From NCBI GenBank assembly GCA_016185345.1, contig JACPNS010000021.1, positions 124,001 to 188,000 of the forward strand: a DNA stretch of 64,000 bases. The letters are read 5' to 3'. Source of the DNA: Solirubrobacterales bacterium (lineage in GTDB: Bacteria > Actinomycetota > Thermoleophilia > Solirubrobacterales > JACPNS01). This document shows, piece after piece, positions 51,441 through 59,254 of this stretch. Position numbers and translations under genes: made by a program. The notes below the pieces were generated by a model, which saw nothing but the letters and a program-made list of their open reading frames with translations, did not search any database and was not told where the DNA came from. Positions within the stretch are counted from its first letter, which is position 1. The number at the start of each line of letters is the position of its first letter.

Positions 51441-51475
51441 GATCCGAGACTCGGATCGGACCGGCGCGTATGTTA
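51441..51475 (-). promoter_or_regulatory. Putative ctaC promoter and operator
   Basis: On the minus strand TAACAT (51475-51470) is a likely -10. Just downstream, 51441-51457 is the perfect palindrome GATCCGAGACTCGGATC, near or past the start of transcription, where a repressor could bind. Confidence 0.4.
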
Positions 51476-51601
51476 TCCGGTCCATCCGCGGTGATTTGTG
51501 CCGCAAGGCACTTGGCTTTGAGTCACCCCGCACTCGGGCGCGTGCTCGGTTAGTCTCATGTGAACTTTGAAACTTTCCGCACCTGAAAAGGGGATGCTGC
51601 G

Positions 51602-52012
51602 ATGTTGGTGAGTGAGGGAATGTCCAGGGTCGTGCTGACCGTGGGACCGCAACAGACTTTGCGTGACGTCGCCAAGCAGATGACCGAGCGAAAGGTTGGC
51701 GCAGCGGTTGTGATCGACCCCGACGCGCCGGGTCCAGCGATTGTGACGGAGCGCGACATTCTTCGCGCCTACGCCGAGAACCGCGTTACGGGGGGCGATC
51801 CAGTTATCAATCATGCGACCGAGCGAATCGTTTTTGCAGCGCCCAACTGGTCGCTCGAACAGGCGGCCGACGAGATGGTCCGCGGCAGCTTCCGACACCT
51901 GATTGTGATCGACGCAGGCGAAATCGTCGGCATTCTCTCGATGCGCGACATCGTCACTTCATGGGCCGGGGACGGCGCCACGAGCGAAGTACCGGTTCAG
52001 CGAACGGCTTAG
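51602..52012 (+). CDS. CBS-domain pair protein
   Basis: 136 residues forming one Bateman module: first CBS (VLTVGPQQTLRDVAKQMTERKVGAAVVID) and second CBS (IVFAAPNWSLEQAADEMVRGSFRHLIVID). Such modules bind adenosine nucleotides and usually regulate a partner enzyme or channel. There is no fused effector domain. It lies between ctaC and the ctaB operon on the opposite strand. Partner unknown. Confidence 0.85.
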   Translation: MLVSEGMSRVVLTVGPQQTLRDVAKQMTERKVGAAVVIDPDAPGPAIVTERDILRAYAENRVTGGDPVINHATERIVFAAPNWSLEQAADEMVRGSFRHLIVIDAGEIVGILSMRDIVTSWAGDGATSEVPVQRTA

Positions 52013-52017
52013 CTGGA

Positions 52018-52263
52018 TTAGCTGAGCGGGAGCTCGTCGGACTCGACGCGCGAATCGCCGATCCAGGCGATTGAGACCCAGGCGATCGTGACCAGCCCGG
52101 CATACATCAGTGGGCGGAAGGCGAAGAGGCCGATCAGCGTGAGCAGGAAAGCGACGGCAAGGACGATCGGCTTGACCGAAGGACGCGTCAGCCAGATCGA
52201 GTCGACCTCGGGCTGGTTGTTCGCGCCGCTCGCCGACTCATCAATGAACTCTGCGTGGGTCAT
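52018..52263 (-). CDS. Small two-helix membrane protein of the ctaB operon
   Basis: 81 residues. A polar N-terminus is followed by two membrane helices (about 32-50 and 52-70) and an acidic end. It lies 5 nt after the 36-residue gene and in line with ctaB. The layout resembles the small subunit IV (CtaF) of actinobacterial oxidases, but the match is by size and position only. Confidence 0.6.
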   Translation of the reverse strand: MTHAEFIDESASGANNQPEVDSIWLTRPSVKPIVLAVAFLLTLIGLFAFRPLMYAGLVTIAWVSIAWIGDSRVESDELPLS

Positions 52264-52268
52264 GTGAC

Positions 52269-52379
52269 CTAGCCGACCCAGAGGACGGTGATCAGGAAGG
52301 CCGACGCGAATGCGACGGCTGCGATGCCACCGATCAGGATCGATGAGCGAAGGTTGCGTTGTACTTGTGTGCGATTCAT
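52269..52379 (-). CDS. 36-residue membrane protein between ctaB and the 81-residue gene
   Basis: ATG at 52379-52377, TAG at 52271-52269. The product has a basic N-terminus (MNRTQVQRNLRSS) and one membrane helix, ILIGGIAAVAFASAFLITVLW. It lies 36 nt after ctaB and ends 5 nt before the next ATG, so it fits the operon without overlap. No clear ribosome-binding site. It resembles very small oxidase subunits in size and topology; its existence needs peptide or ribosome evidence. Confidence 0.5.
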   Translation of the reverse strand: MNRTQVQRNLRSSILIGGIAAVAFASAFLITVLWVG

Positions 52380-52415
52380 GCGGGGGAGATTTTTAGCAGG
52401 TCGCCCGGCGCTGGC

Positions 52416-53366
52416 CTAGAGCGACGTGTCCACGACCATCGCGACGAAGAGCAGCGCGAGGTACGTGAGCGAGTAGAGATAGGTCCTGAGGACGATTTTG
52501 CGCTCGCTGTTGCGCGTAAGTTGGACCGCGCGATAGATGAAGAGCGACCCCAGCAAAAGCGCTGAAACGGCGTAGAAGGCGCCGAAGGCGCCGGTTGCCA
52601 CTGGGATCATTGTGGTCACGAGCAGCAGGATCGAGTAGACGAGGATGTGCGTTGTCGTTGACTTCACACCACGCACGACCGGCAGCATTGGCACTGCGCT
52701 TGCGGCGTAGTCGTCTTTGATCAACACGGAAAGCGCCCAGAAGTGAGGCGGCGTCCACATGAAGACGATCGCGAAGAGCAACCAGGCAGTAGGGCTCAGC
52801 GACCCTGTGACGGCCGCCCAGCCCACCAGAGGGGGCACGGCGCCCGCAGCTCCACCGATCACGATGTTCTGAGGTGTGCGGCGTTTGAGCCACAGCGTGT
52901 ATACGAAGACGTAGCCGAGCAGGCCCGCGGTTGCTAGCGCGGCAGCCAGGGTGTTGACCGCGATCACCAGCACTACGACCGAGGCAACGCCGAGAAAGAT
53001 CCCGTAAGTCACCGCGGCGCGCGGCGAAATGCGACCGGCCGGAATCGGGCGGTTGGCAGTGCGCTCCATCTGCAGGTCGATGTCGCGGTCGATGAAGTGG
53101 TTGATCGCGCCGGCGCTGCCAGTCGAGAGCGCTCCGCCCAGGCAGGTGAAGAAGACCAGCTCGAAGGACGGGCTGCCAGCGACGAGCATCGTCGTGACGG
53201 TGGTCCAGAGCAGCAGTGACTGGACGCGCGGCTTTGTGAGTTCGAGGTAGTCGGCGGCAACTTGGCGCGCGCGACCGACGGCGCTGGGTTCAGCTGCCGG
53301 AGCCGCCTGGACGGACGGGATTGGTCGGGTTTGAGTTGCTGCTTCCACTGATCTGAGGTCGTGCAT
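52416..53366 (-). CDS. ctaB: Protoheme IX farnesyltransferase
   Basis: Makes heme O from heme B, the first step to heme A for the aa3 oxidase. 316 residues with about nine membrane helices and the prenyl-diphosphate-binding motif NHFIDRDIDLQMERTANRP. The second conserved region, LKRRTPQNIVIGG..AVPPLVGWAAVTG, is also present. ATG at 53366 has AAGG just upstream; a TTG at 53393 is too close to the TAGAAT -10 (53402-53397) to be used comfortably. No heme A synthase (ctaA) is seen in the window. Confidence 0.93.
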   Translation of the reverse strand: MHDLRSVEAATQTRPIPSVQAAPAAEPSAVGRARQVAADYLELTKPRVQSLLLWTTVTTMLVAGSPSFELVFFTCLGGALSTGSAGAINHFIDRDIDLQMERTANRPIPAGRISPRAAVTYGIFLGVASVVVLVIAVNTLAAALATAGLLGYVFVYTLWLKRRTPQNIVIGGAAGAVPPLVGWAAVTGSLSPTAWLLFAIVFMWTPPHFWALSVLIKDDYAASAVPMLPVVRGVKSTTTHILVYSILLLVTTMIPVATGAFGAFYAVSALLLGSLFIYRAVQLTRNSERKIVLRTYLYSLTYLALLFVAMVVDTSL

Positions 53367-53396
53367 CAGAGCCTTGCGTGAGGCTTGGGGCAACGA

Positions 53397-53402
53397 ATTC
53401 TA
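53397..53402 (-). promoter_or_regulatory. Possible ctaB -10 box
   Basis: TAGAAT on the minus strand, just past the terminator of the oxidase-like pair, giving a short leader before the ATG at 53366. Confidence 0.4.
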
Positions 53403-53411
53403 CCGCGCACG

Positions 53412-53438
53412 AAAAAACCGACCCTGTGGGATCGGTTT
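53412..53438 (-). terminator. Intrinsic terminator after the subunit I-like gene
   Basis: AAACCGA/TCGGTTT arms plus inner CCC/GGG. On the minus strand the stem ends in TTTTTT. It overlaps the TAA at 53437-53439. Confidence 0.85.
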
Positions 53439-55161
53439 AGTGCTTTGATTCGCGCAACGACGGCCGTCCGGCCGTCGGTGACTGCGCGACCGAGCCGGCA
53501 AGCTCGCCGGTCCCGGCAGCGATCTGTGCGCGCAGGTCGGTCAGCGGTGTTTCACTTGCAACTGCCGGGATCGCGTCAAAGTTGTTGACCGGCGGGGGCG
53601 AGGGCACAAACCATTCGAGGGTGCCCGCCCGCCAGGGGTCGTTTCCGGCGGTTGCTCCGGACGAGTTCGACTGCATGAGGTTTATCAGCAGTCCGACCGT
53701 GCCGAAGGCACCGAGGATCAGGCCGATCAGGGCAAGAATGTTGCGGAATTCGTAGCTGCTGCTCGTGTAGGTGGAGAGTTCGCGGGCGAAGCCATCGACA
53801 CCGAGCGAGAACAGAGCAAAGAACTGGAGTGCTGTGCCGATCACGAGCATGCCTAGCGCAACGCGCGCCTTGGCGGCGGAGACGTTCTTGCCGGTCATCT
53901 TCGGGAACCAGTACAGAAGCGCCGCAAAGCCGCCGAATCCTGCGGTGCCCCAGACTTGGTTCAGCCATGAGGCGTAGCCGGCCTGGCTGCCGTAGATCCA
54001 CTGTGAAAGCGCCGGAAGGCTGAGCGCGACGTGGAAGACGATCGCGATTGCAAAGAACACGCTGAAGGCGACGGCAAAGGCAGATGGGGCGGTTGACTGG
54101 TAGTCGCCGCTGCGCAGAGTGGCGATCCAGGTCTGGAAGATTACTGCCGCCGGGATCACGAGCGCGAGGCCGATCACCATGAAGACGAGGTTCCAGAATG
54201 GCTTCACCGGGGCGCCGAAAAAGACGACGCCAAAGCTGAGGATTCCGAGGATCGCGAACGCGCGGATTGCCTTCTTCAGCGCAGAAGCGTTGACGATCGA
54301 GCGGCCAGAAGCTGCGGCAAAGATTTCGCTCACCGCGCCGATCGCGACGACAGTGATCAGGTATGGAGCCGAGTGTGACCACCACTGGAAGAGCGTCTTC
54401 CAGAGCAGCGGGCTTCCGCCGTCAACGGGGTTGAAGATTCCGAACGACGTGTATTGGCGCTCGAGCAGGGCCAGAATGCAGATCGCGACCAGTACCGGGG
54501 CCGTGACGAGGATTCCATATGCGTAAACGGAGACTGCGTAGGAGAAGACCGGCGTGCGATCGCCGCTCATGCCTTCGGCGCGCAGCGTTTTGTACGTGAC
54601 GGCGAGGTCGATCGCGTTGAAGGTGAGTCCGCCACCGATCAGGACCATCGCTGTGAGCCAGAAGTCTGCGCCTGAGCCGCCCGAATAGAACAGCTCAAAG
54701 AGCGGGGCGGAGGTCTGGACAGTGCCCTGCCAGGTGTTCACGAAGGTGCTGAACACAGCAAAACTGCCGCCGAGGATGATCATCCAGGTTCCGAGCGCTG
54801 AAAGTCGCGGGAAAGCGCTGCTGCGCGCGCCGATCTGCAGGGGAAGCACGTAGGTGGCGATGCCAGCAAACAGCGGCAGCGCGAACATGTAGAGGAGGCC
54901 GGTGTCCGAAAGGGTGTGAAGGCTGTAAAAGCGCTCGGGGCTGAGGAAGGTGTTGTCGCTGACCGCAAGCTGGATTTGGCCCAGGATCTCCATGAATCCG
55001 GCGAGCACGAGCATCACGCAGGCGAAACCGATCAGTGTGGTGCCGATGACCTTGTGGTCTGCGCTGCGGGCGCGATCAATCCAGCGGGCGCGGGTGTTGT
55101 CGATCGGCTCGCGAACGACAACTTCGGAAACCTTCGAGGGCTGCTCAAATGCCGTGCTCAC
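53437..55161 (-). CDS. Subunit I-like heme-copper oxidase homologue lacking most heme and copper ligands
   Basis: 574 residues, complete, with the helix pattern of subunit I and shared blocks with CtaD (ADHKVIG, LFAGIATYVLPLQIGA, AFPRL, YWFPKMTGK, SPPP-NFD-P). Aligned with CtaD, heme-a His149 is Ser85, the CuB pair His374/375 is Val312/Val313, His460 is Ser398 and His462 is Leu400. Only CuB His (263) and the Tyr (267) of the cross-link pair remain, in SHSAPY. It cannot bind heme a or a3 in the usual way. It has no stop or frameshift and lies next to a subunit II-like partner that has also lost CuA, 2 nt away at most. Role unknown: perhaps structural, assembly or proton-linked. Confidence 0.88.
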   Translation of the reverse strand: MSTAFEQPSKVSEVVVREPIDNTRARWIDRARSADHKVIGTTLIGFACVMLVLAGFMEILGQIQLAVSDNTFLSPERFYSLHTLSDTGLLYMFALPLFAGIATYVLPLQIGARSSAFPRLSALGTWMIILGGSFAVFSTFVNTWQGTVQTSAPLFELFYSGGSGADFWLTAMVLIGGGLTFNAIDLAVTYKTLRAEGMSGDRTPVFSYAVSVYAYGILVTAPVLVAICILALLERQYTSFGIFNPVDGGSPLLWKTLFQWWSHSAPYLITVVAIGAVSEIFAAASGRSIVNASALKKAIRAFAILGILSFGVVFFGAPVKPFWNLVFMVIGLALVIPAAVIFQTWIATLRSGDYQSTAPSAFAVAFSVFFAIAIVFHVALSLPALSQWIYGSQAGYASWLNQVWGTAGFGGFAALLYWFPKMTGKNVSAAKARVALGMLVIGTALQFFALFSLGVDGFARELSTYTSSSYEFRNILALIGLILGAFGTVGLLINLMQSNSSGATAGNDPWRAGTLEWFVPSPPPVNNFDAIPAVASETPLTDLRAQIAAGTGELAGSVAQSPTAGRPSLRESKH

Positions 55162-56061
55162 TTAGTTGCCCTTTCCGTCAGACTTCGCGGCAGCGCCAGC
55201 CTGCTCGCGCTCGGCGCCAAGTGCAGTCATCGCCTCGTTGATCTCAATTTGTTTGCCGGCGAGCCAGCGCACGAAGAGGCGCGGGTCGACCACGGTCACA
55301 TTGGTGATCTGGCTTGCGTAGTTGGTCCCGTTCACCACGGTGCCTGAGCCTGTGTAGAGGCCGGGCCGCTCGGCTCGGACCCAGAATTTGTTGCTGTAGC
55401 CAGGCATTGCGGTGACCGATCCGCCTAATTGGGGTACCCACCAGGCAGCTTCCACATCTGAAGAAGTGAAGTCGAGCAATACCGTCACGCCTGCGGGGAG
55501 CACGAGGTCGTTATAGGAGTAGGTGTTCCACTTGGCGTCCTTGATACCGCTGTAGTCGTAGCGCCAAAGGAACTGTTGGGCGTTCACGCGGATGCTGTAG
55601 GCCGGGCCCTTCGGGGCTTTCACAACGTGCGCGACCTTCAGACCGGGCTGGCTGAAAGTGGTGACCTTGAAGTCTCCGGTCTCAGGAAGCGATTCTTCGG
55701 CAGACACGGTCTTGGTGTAGGCGAAGCTGCCGATTACGACAAATACGAGGAAGATCACACTGCCGACGACAACAGCGGGCTTGGCGCTGGAGTCTGCGAC
55801 GGCAGGTGCGTCGGCGTTTACTTCGGCGCGACCGGCGCCAAGAAGAGTGAGTGTGTAACCGATGACTGCGATCAGACCGACCACAAAGACAGCGAGAAAC
55901 AGGTCGAGCACGACCTGTGCGACCGGCGAATTTGGGGAGTCCGGCCACAGCGGAGTCGCCGATGCGGTCTGCGGCAGCACAAATAAAGTGGCTGCGGCAG
56001 CAGAGACGAAAAGCGAGCTACGACGGGCCGAAGAGCGATTTGTGGGGGTCTGGATCTGCAA
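55162..56061 (-). CDS. Subunit II-like protein lacking all CuA ligands
   Basis: 299 residues from the TTG at 56061, which has TACAAT 9 nt upstream; an ATG at 56106 lies beyond that box. It has a signal peptide (ending PQTASA), two membrane helices, and a cupredoxin-like domain with QQFLWRYDY and SSDVEAAWWVPQLGG, the framework of subunit II. Compared with CtaC, His of DVIHSF is Ala, and CAELCGIGHATM is replaced by GTVVNGTNYASQ, so both cysteines, the histidine and the methionine are lost. Its stop lies directly before the subunit I-like ATG. Confidence 0.87.
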   Translation of the reverse strand: MQIQTPTNRSSARRSSLFVSAAAATLFVLPQTASATPLWPDSPNSPVAQVVLDLFLAVFVVGLIAVIGYTLTLLGAGRAEVNADAPAVADSSAKPAVVVGSVIFLVFVVIGSFAYTKTVSAEESLPETGDFKVTTFSQPGLKVAHVVKAPKGPAYSIRVNAQQFLWRYDYSGIKDAKWNTYSYNDLVLPAGVTVLLDFTSSDVEAAWWVPQLGGSVTAMPGYSNKFWVRAERPGLYTGSGTVVNGTNYASQITNVTVVDPRLFVRWLAGKQIEINEAMTALGAEREQAGAAAKSDGKGN

Positions 56062-56070
56062 GGCGCGCGG

Positions 56071-56076
56071 ATTGTA
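56071..56076 (-). promoter_or_regulatory. Possible -10 box of the oxidase-like pair
   Basis: TACAAT on the minus strand, ending 9 nt before the TTG at 56061, so a leaderless mRNA is likely. Confidence 0.45.
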
Positions 56077-56158
56077 TCTATTCGCCAGACGGCCATCGAG
56101 TTTCATGCCGAGCTGACTTCCGGCGAGCGCCTGCGCGGGCGCGCCCGTCGCGGCGGAG

Positions 56159-56175
56159 GCGATCTATATGATCGC
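56159..56175. promoter_or_regulatory. Palindrome overlapping the -10 of the UPF0104-like gene
   Basis: GCGATC (56159-56164), TATAT, GATCGC (56170-56175). TATGAT (56167-56172) within it ends 9 nt before the TTG at 56182, so this is both a likely -10 and a candidate operator. Confidence 0.45.
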
Positions 56176-56181
56176 GAAATC

Positions 56182-57390
56182 TTGCCAGATTCCGAATCTC
56201 CCAGCCCCGAAGAGTTCAGCGAAGCTGTCTCGGACGTCGTCGATGAGCTGATCGATGTCGAGACCGAGGAGGAGGGCGGTGAGGATCAGGTCGAACAGGC
56301 CTGGGAGTCCTTCAAGGCCCAGTTCTTCAGCCGGCGGACGCTGTTCATCGCTGTTGCGTTCATCATTGTGGTGCTGGCATTTCTGTATGGGGTGCTGCCG
56401 CAGCTCCCCGGCCTGCAGGACAGTCTTGAGACCGTTCGCGACGAGGGTGACCGCACATGGCTCGCGGTCGCCTTCGTGATGGAGCTGCTCTCCTACGCCT
56501 CCTACATCTGGCTGTTTCGCGCGGTCTTCATCGAGAAGATCCCGGTGATCGGCTGGATTGGCAGCTACCGGATCTCGATGGCTGGAGTCGCCGCGACGCG
56601 ATTGTTCGGCGCGGCCGGCGCCGGCGGAATCGCTCTTACGTTCTGGGCAGTGCGCAAGGCCGGTATGGGCCGCCGCATGTCGGTCAGCTATCTCGTGGCG
56701 TTCTACGTGATTCTCTACGGGATCTTCATGATCGCGCTCGTGATCGACGGCGTGCTGCTGCGCACGAGCGCAATTCCGGGCGCAGCGCCGTTCGCGGTCA
56801 CGGTCATCCCGGCGATCCTCGGCGGCCTCGTCATCGCGTTCTTTCTTCTGGCTCTGCTTGTTCCGGGCAATCTTGAGCGACTGGCGGCGCGATGGTCCGA
56901 TGGGCGAGGACGCGCCGCGAATATCGCGCGCAAGCTCGCGTCCGTGCCCGCTCTGATCGGTCAGGGGACACGTGTCGGGTTCGGTCTTGTCCGTACGGGC
57001 GACATCGGACTGCTCGGTGCCTTTGGTTGGTGGGCCTTTGACATCGCGACGCTCTGGGCATGTTTCAAGGCCTTCGGAGATTCGCCGACGCTCGGCGTGT
57101 TGATCATGGGCTACTTCGTCGGCATGATCGCGAACATCATCCCGACGCCTGGGGGCATAGGGGCGGTGGAGGGCGGCATGATAGGCACGTATGCGGCCTT
57201 CGGAGTCGGCATCGGAAATGCGACGGCCGCTGTGCTTGCCTATCGCGTCTTTGCCTTCTTGATGCCGACGATTCCCGGCGTGATCGCATTCATCAGGTTG
57301 CGGGGAACGGTCTCCGAATGGCGCCCGGAAGGCGCTACTATACAAAGTGAAGTGACCTCTGCGGAGGCAACTGATCCGCCGCCCGCTTGA
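56182..57390 (+). CDS. UPF0104 / lysylphosphatidylglycerol-synthase-like membrane protein
   Basis: 402 residues starting with TTG. A cytoplasmic acidic N-terminus (about 1-50) is followed by about eight membrane helices and the family motif IIPTPGGIGAVEGGMIGTYAAFGV. It matches the integral membrane (flippase-like) part of MprF/YbhN proteins, without the cytoplasmic aminoacyl-transferase domain, so it likely moves a lipid rather than lysinylating it. Substrate unknown. It reads away from the oxidase-like pair and precedes trxB by 29 nt. Confidence 0.85.
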   Translation: MPDSESPSPEEFSEAVSDVVDELIDVETEEEGGEDQVEQAWESFKAQFFSRRTLFIAVAFIIVVLAFLYGVLPQLPGLQDSLETVRDEGDRTWLAVAFVMELLSYASYIWLFRAVFIEKIPVIGWIGSYRISMAGVAATRLFGAAGAGGIALTFWAVRKAGMGRRMSVSYLVAFYVILYGIFMIALVIDGVLLRTSAIPGAAPFAVTVIPAILGGLVIAFFLLALLVPGNLERLAARWSDGRGRAANIARKLASVPALIGQGTRVGFGLVRTGDIGLLGAFGWWAFDIATLWACFKAFGDSPTLGVLIMGYFVGMIANIIPTPGGIGAVEGGMIGTYAAFGVGIGNATAAVLAYRVFAFLMPTIPGVIAFIRLRGTVSEWRPEGATIQSEVTSAEATDPPPA

Positions 57391-57419
57391 GAACCAAAGA
57401 TTTACGTGGAGACGCAGCT

Positions 57420-58370
57420 ATGAGTGACAACCATTACGAGATCGCAATCATCGGTGCCGGACCTGCCGGACTTTCCGCAGCACTTTACGCTGGGCGGTCG
57501 ATGGTCAAGACGCTCGTCCTCGAGCGCGGCGCCACCGGTGGCCAGCTCTGGAACACGGCTGAGGTCGACAACTTTCCCGGAATCCCAGACACGACCGGGC
57601 CTGAGCTTGCGCAACGATTTGAAGAACACGCAAAAAAGTTCGGTGCCGAATTCGAGTATGGACACGTCACCAAGATCAGTCGCGATGGCGAACGGTTTGT
57701 GATCGCGACCGACGACGACGACCAGACCTACACGGCAGACTCGGTTATTGTCACCGTCGGTGGCGAAGCCAGAAAGCTCGGCGTTCCCGGCGAGGAAGAA
57801 CTCTCCGGCATGGGCGTCTCCTATTGCGCCGTCTGCGACGGCGCGTTCTTCAAGGACAAGCAGATCGCGGTCGTCGGCGGAGGAGACTCAGCGCTGGAGG
57901 AGGGCGAGTACCTCACACGCTTCGGCTCGAAGATCTTTCTGGTCCACCGCCGCGAAGAATTCCGTGCCTCACCAACCCTGGTTGAGCACTTCGACGCGAG
58001 CGACAAAACCGAGAAAGTGCTGAATTCAGTCGTCGAAGAGATTGTCGGCGACGGCACGGTCACCGGTCTTCGCGTCAAGAACGTCGAAACCGGCGAGATC
58101 AGCGAGCTCGAGGTGGACGCGGTCTTCCCGTTCGTCGGATTCACCCCGCACTCAGGAATTTTTGAAGACGGTCTGGTCGAGACCGACGAGAGCGGTCACA
58201 TCATCACGGACCAGAAGATGGAGACGAAGACGACCGGGCTGTTTGCGGCCGGTGACGTCCGGTCTCAGTTCACGCGTCAGATCTCGAACGCTGTCGGCGA
58301 CGCGACTATCGCGGCGCTCGCTGCTGCTGCGCACGTCGCCGAAGTAAAACGCGCGACAGCGGCGGCCTGA
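57420..58370 (+). CDS. trxB: Thioredoxin reductase
   Basis: NADPH-dependent FAD enzyme that reduces thioredoxin. 316 residues with FAD loop GAGPAGLSAAL, redox pair SYCAVCDG, and the NADPH loop GGGDSALEEG, then GLFAAGDVRS near the C-terminus. The ATG at 57420 (SDNHYEIAIIG) is chosen; 57387 would overlap the preceding gene. Thioredoxin itself is not in the window. Confidence 0.95.
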   Translation: MSDNHYEIAIIGAGPAGLSAALYAGRSMVKTLVLERGATGGQLWNTAEVDNFPGIPDTTGPELAQRFEEHAKKFGAEFEYGHVTKISRDGERFVIATDDDDQTYTADSVIVTVGGEARKLGVPGEEELSGMGVSYCAVCDGAFFKDKQIAVVGGGDSALEEGEYLTRFGSKIFLVHRREEFRASPTLVEHFDASDKTEKVLNSVVEEIVGDGTVTGLRVKNVETGEISELEVDAVFPFVGFTPHSGIFEDGLVETDESGHIITDQKMETKTTGLFAAGDVRSQFTRQISNAVGDATIAALAAAAHVAEVKRATAAA

Positions 58371-58431
58371 AGTACGCGATCGCGGCTGCGAGTCTCTCCG
58401 CCACACTCGCTGATTCGGCGTGCGCCTTCGA

Positions 58432-59109
58432 TTAGCTGGGATACGGCGAATAGCCCGGGGGCGGCGCGAACGGCGGGTAGCCGTGTGGCTGCGGTGCAGA
58501 TTGTTGCGGCTGCGGGTACTGCTGCTGCGGGTTCTGTTGATACAGATTTGGGGGATACGGCATCGGCTGGAACTGCGGCTGCATCGTCATCCCGTACTGC
58601 TGCGGCGGCATGTATTGGGGCTGTTGGGCCATCAGCGTGACGAAGGCGACGTACTGCTGCATCGGCATCGGTGGTGGCATGAAGGCCTGCGGCTGCGGCT
58701 GGTACGAGAACGGCGGAGCCGAATAGAACGGGAATGTCGTCGGCTGCACGCCGTAGGCCGATGGACCGGCTTGGATCGGCTGCGGGCTCAGCGACTGGCC
58801 GGGGATGATCGGCGCGACCTGGAGTGCGGCCTGCAGCGAAGCGTTGGACGGTAACGCGATCAGCGGCGTGACCGGACGGCGACGGCGAACCGGGGCGACA
58901 GGGATCTGCGCGCTGGTCGGGAGTGGCTGTTGCTCGCCTCCGCGCTGGGCCATCGGGTCCGGGTGGCGGACGGCCTCGCCGTGCATGACCGGCGGAACAA
59001 GCGACAGAAGCGGCGTGTCGCCGACGGGCGTGACCGGCGCGAAGCCAGCGGCGGGTGTCGCCGGTCGGGGCGCCTGGGGTGCTGGGGGATCGTTTGGCAG
59101 TGCTTGCAT
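58432..59109 (-). CDS. Pro/Gln-rich low-complexity protein
   Basis: Function not recognised. 225 residues from the ATG at 59109. The first third is Pro/Ala-rich, then a short LIALPSNASLQAALQVAPII segment, and the last 120 residues are dominated by Pro, Gln, Tyr and Met (QPQYMPPQQYGMTMQPQFQP). No signal peptide, so cytoplasmic. This composition is typical of disordered proteins. It has no relatives I recognise, and the frame could be longer upstream (to 59226). Confidence 0.55.
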   Translation of the reverse strand: MQALPNDPPAPQAPRPATPAAGFAPVTPVGDTPLLSLVPPVMHGEAVRHPDPMAQRGGEQQPLPTSAQIPVAPVRRRRPVTPLIALPSNASLQAALQVAPIIPGQSLSPQPIQAGPSAYGVQPTTFPFYSAPPFSYQPQPQAFMPPPMPMQQYVAFVTLMAQQPQYMPPQQYGMTMQPQFQPMPYPPNLYQQNPQQQYPQPQQSAPQPHGYPPFAPPPGYSPYPS

Positions 59110-59238
59110 GAATGTTCTTCGCTGATTCTGACTGAAGCGCCAGCGAACTGCGCCGTCCTGAACGGAATCGTCCACAGGGACAGTCCGGTTTAGCCAGCGG
59201 GAGCAAATATGCGCGGCAGGCGGCATTCGGGTGACGTA

Positions 59239-59244
59239 TAGGAT
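59239..59244 (+). promoter_or_regulatory. Possible -10 box, leaderless aconitase
   Basis: TAGGAT ends 10 nt before the GTG at 59255. Confidence 0.45.
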
Positions 59245-59254
59245 TCGGTCGCAC

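Noticed and set aside
53437-56061. The oxidase-like pair as pseudogenes
   Set aside because: Both frames are full length with no stop or frameshift, are tightly linked, and keep structural motifs. The ligand losses look like a change of function, although this is not proven.
56164-57345. Minus-strand ORF of 393 codons over the UPF0104-like gene
   Set aside because: Charged, His/Asp/Arg-rich antisense product; the plus strand has membrane helices and a family motif.
59231-59254. GTG at 59231 as the aconitase start
   Set aside because: It lies upstream of the TAGGAT box, and residues from 59255 match the family start better.
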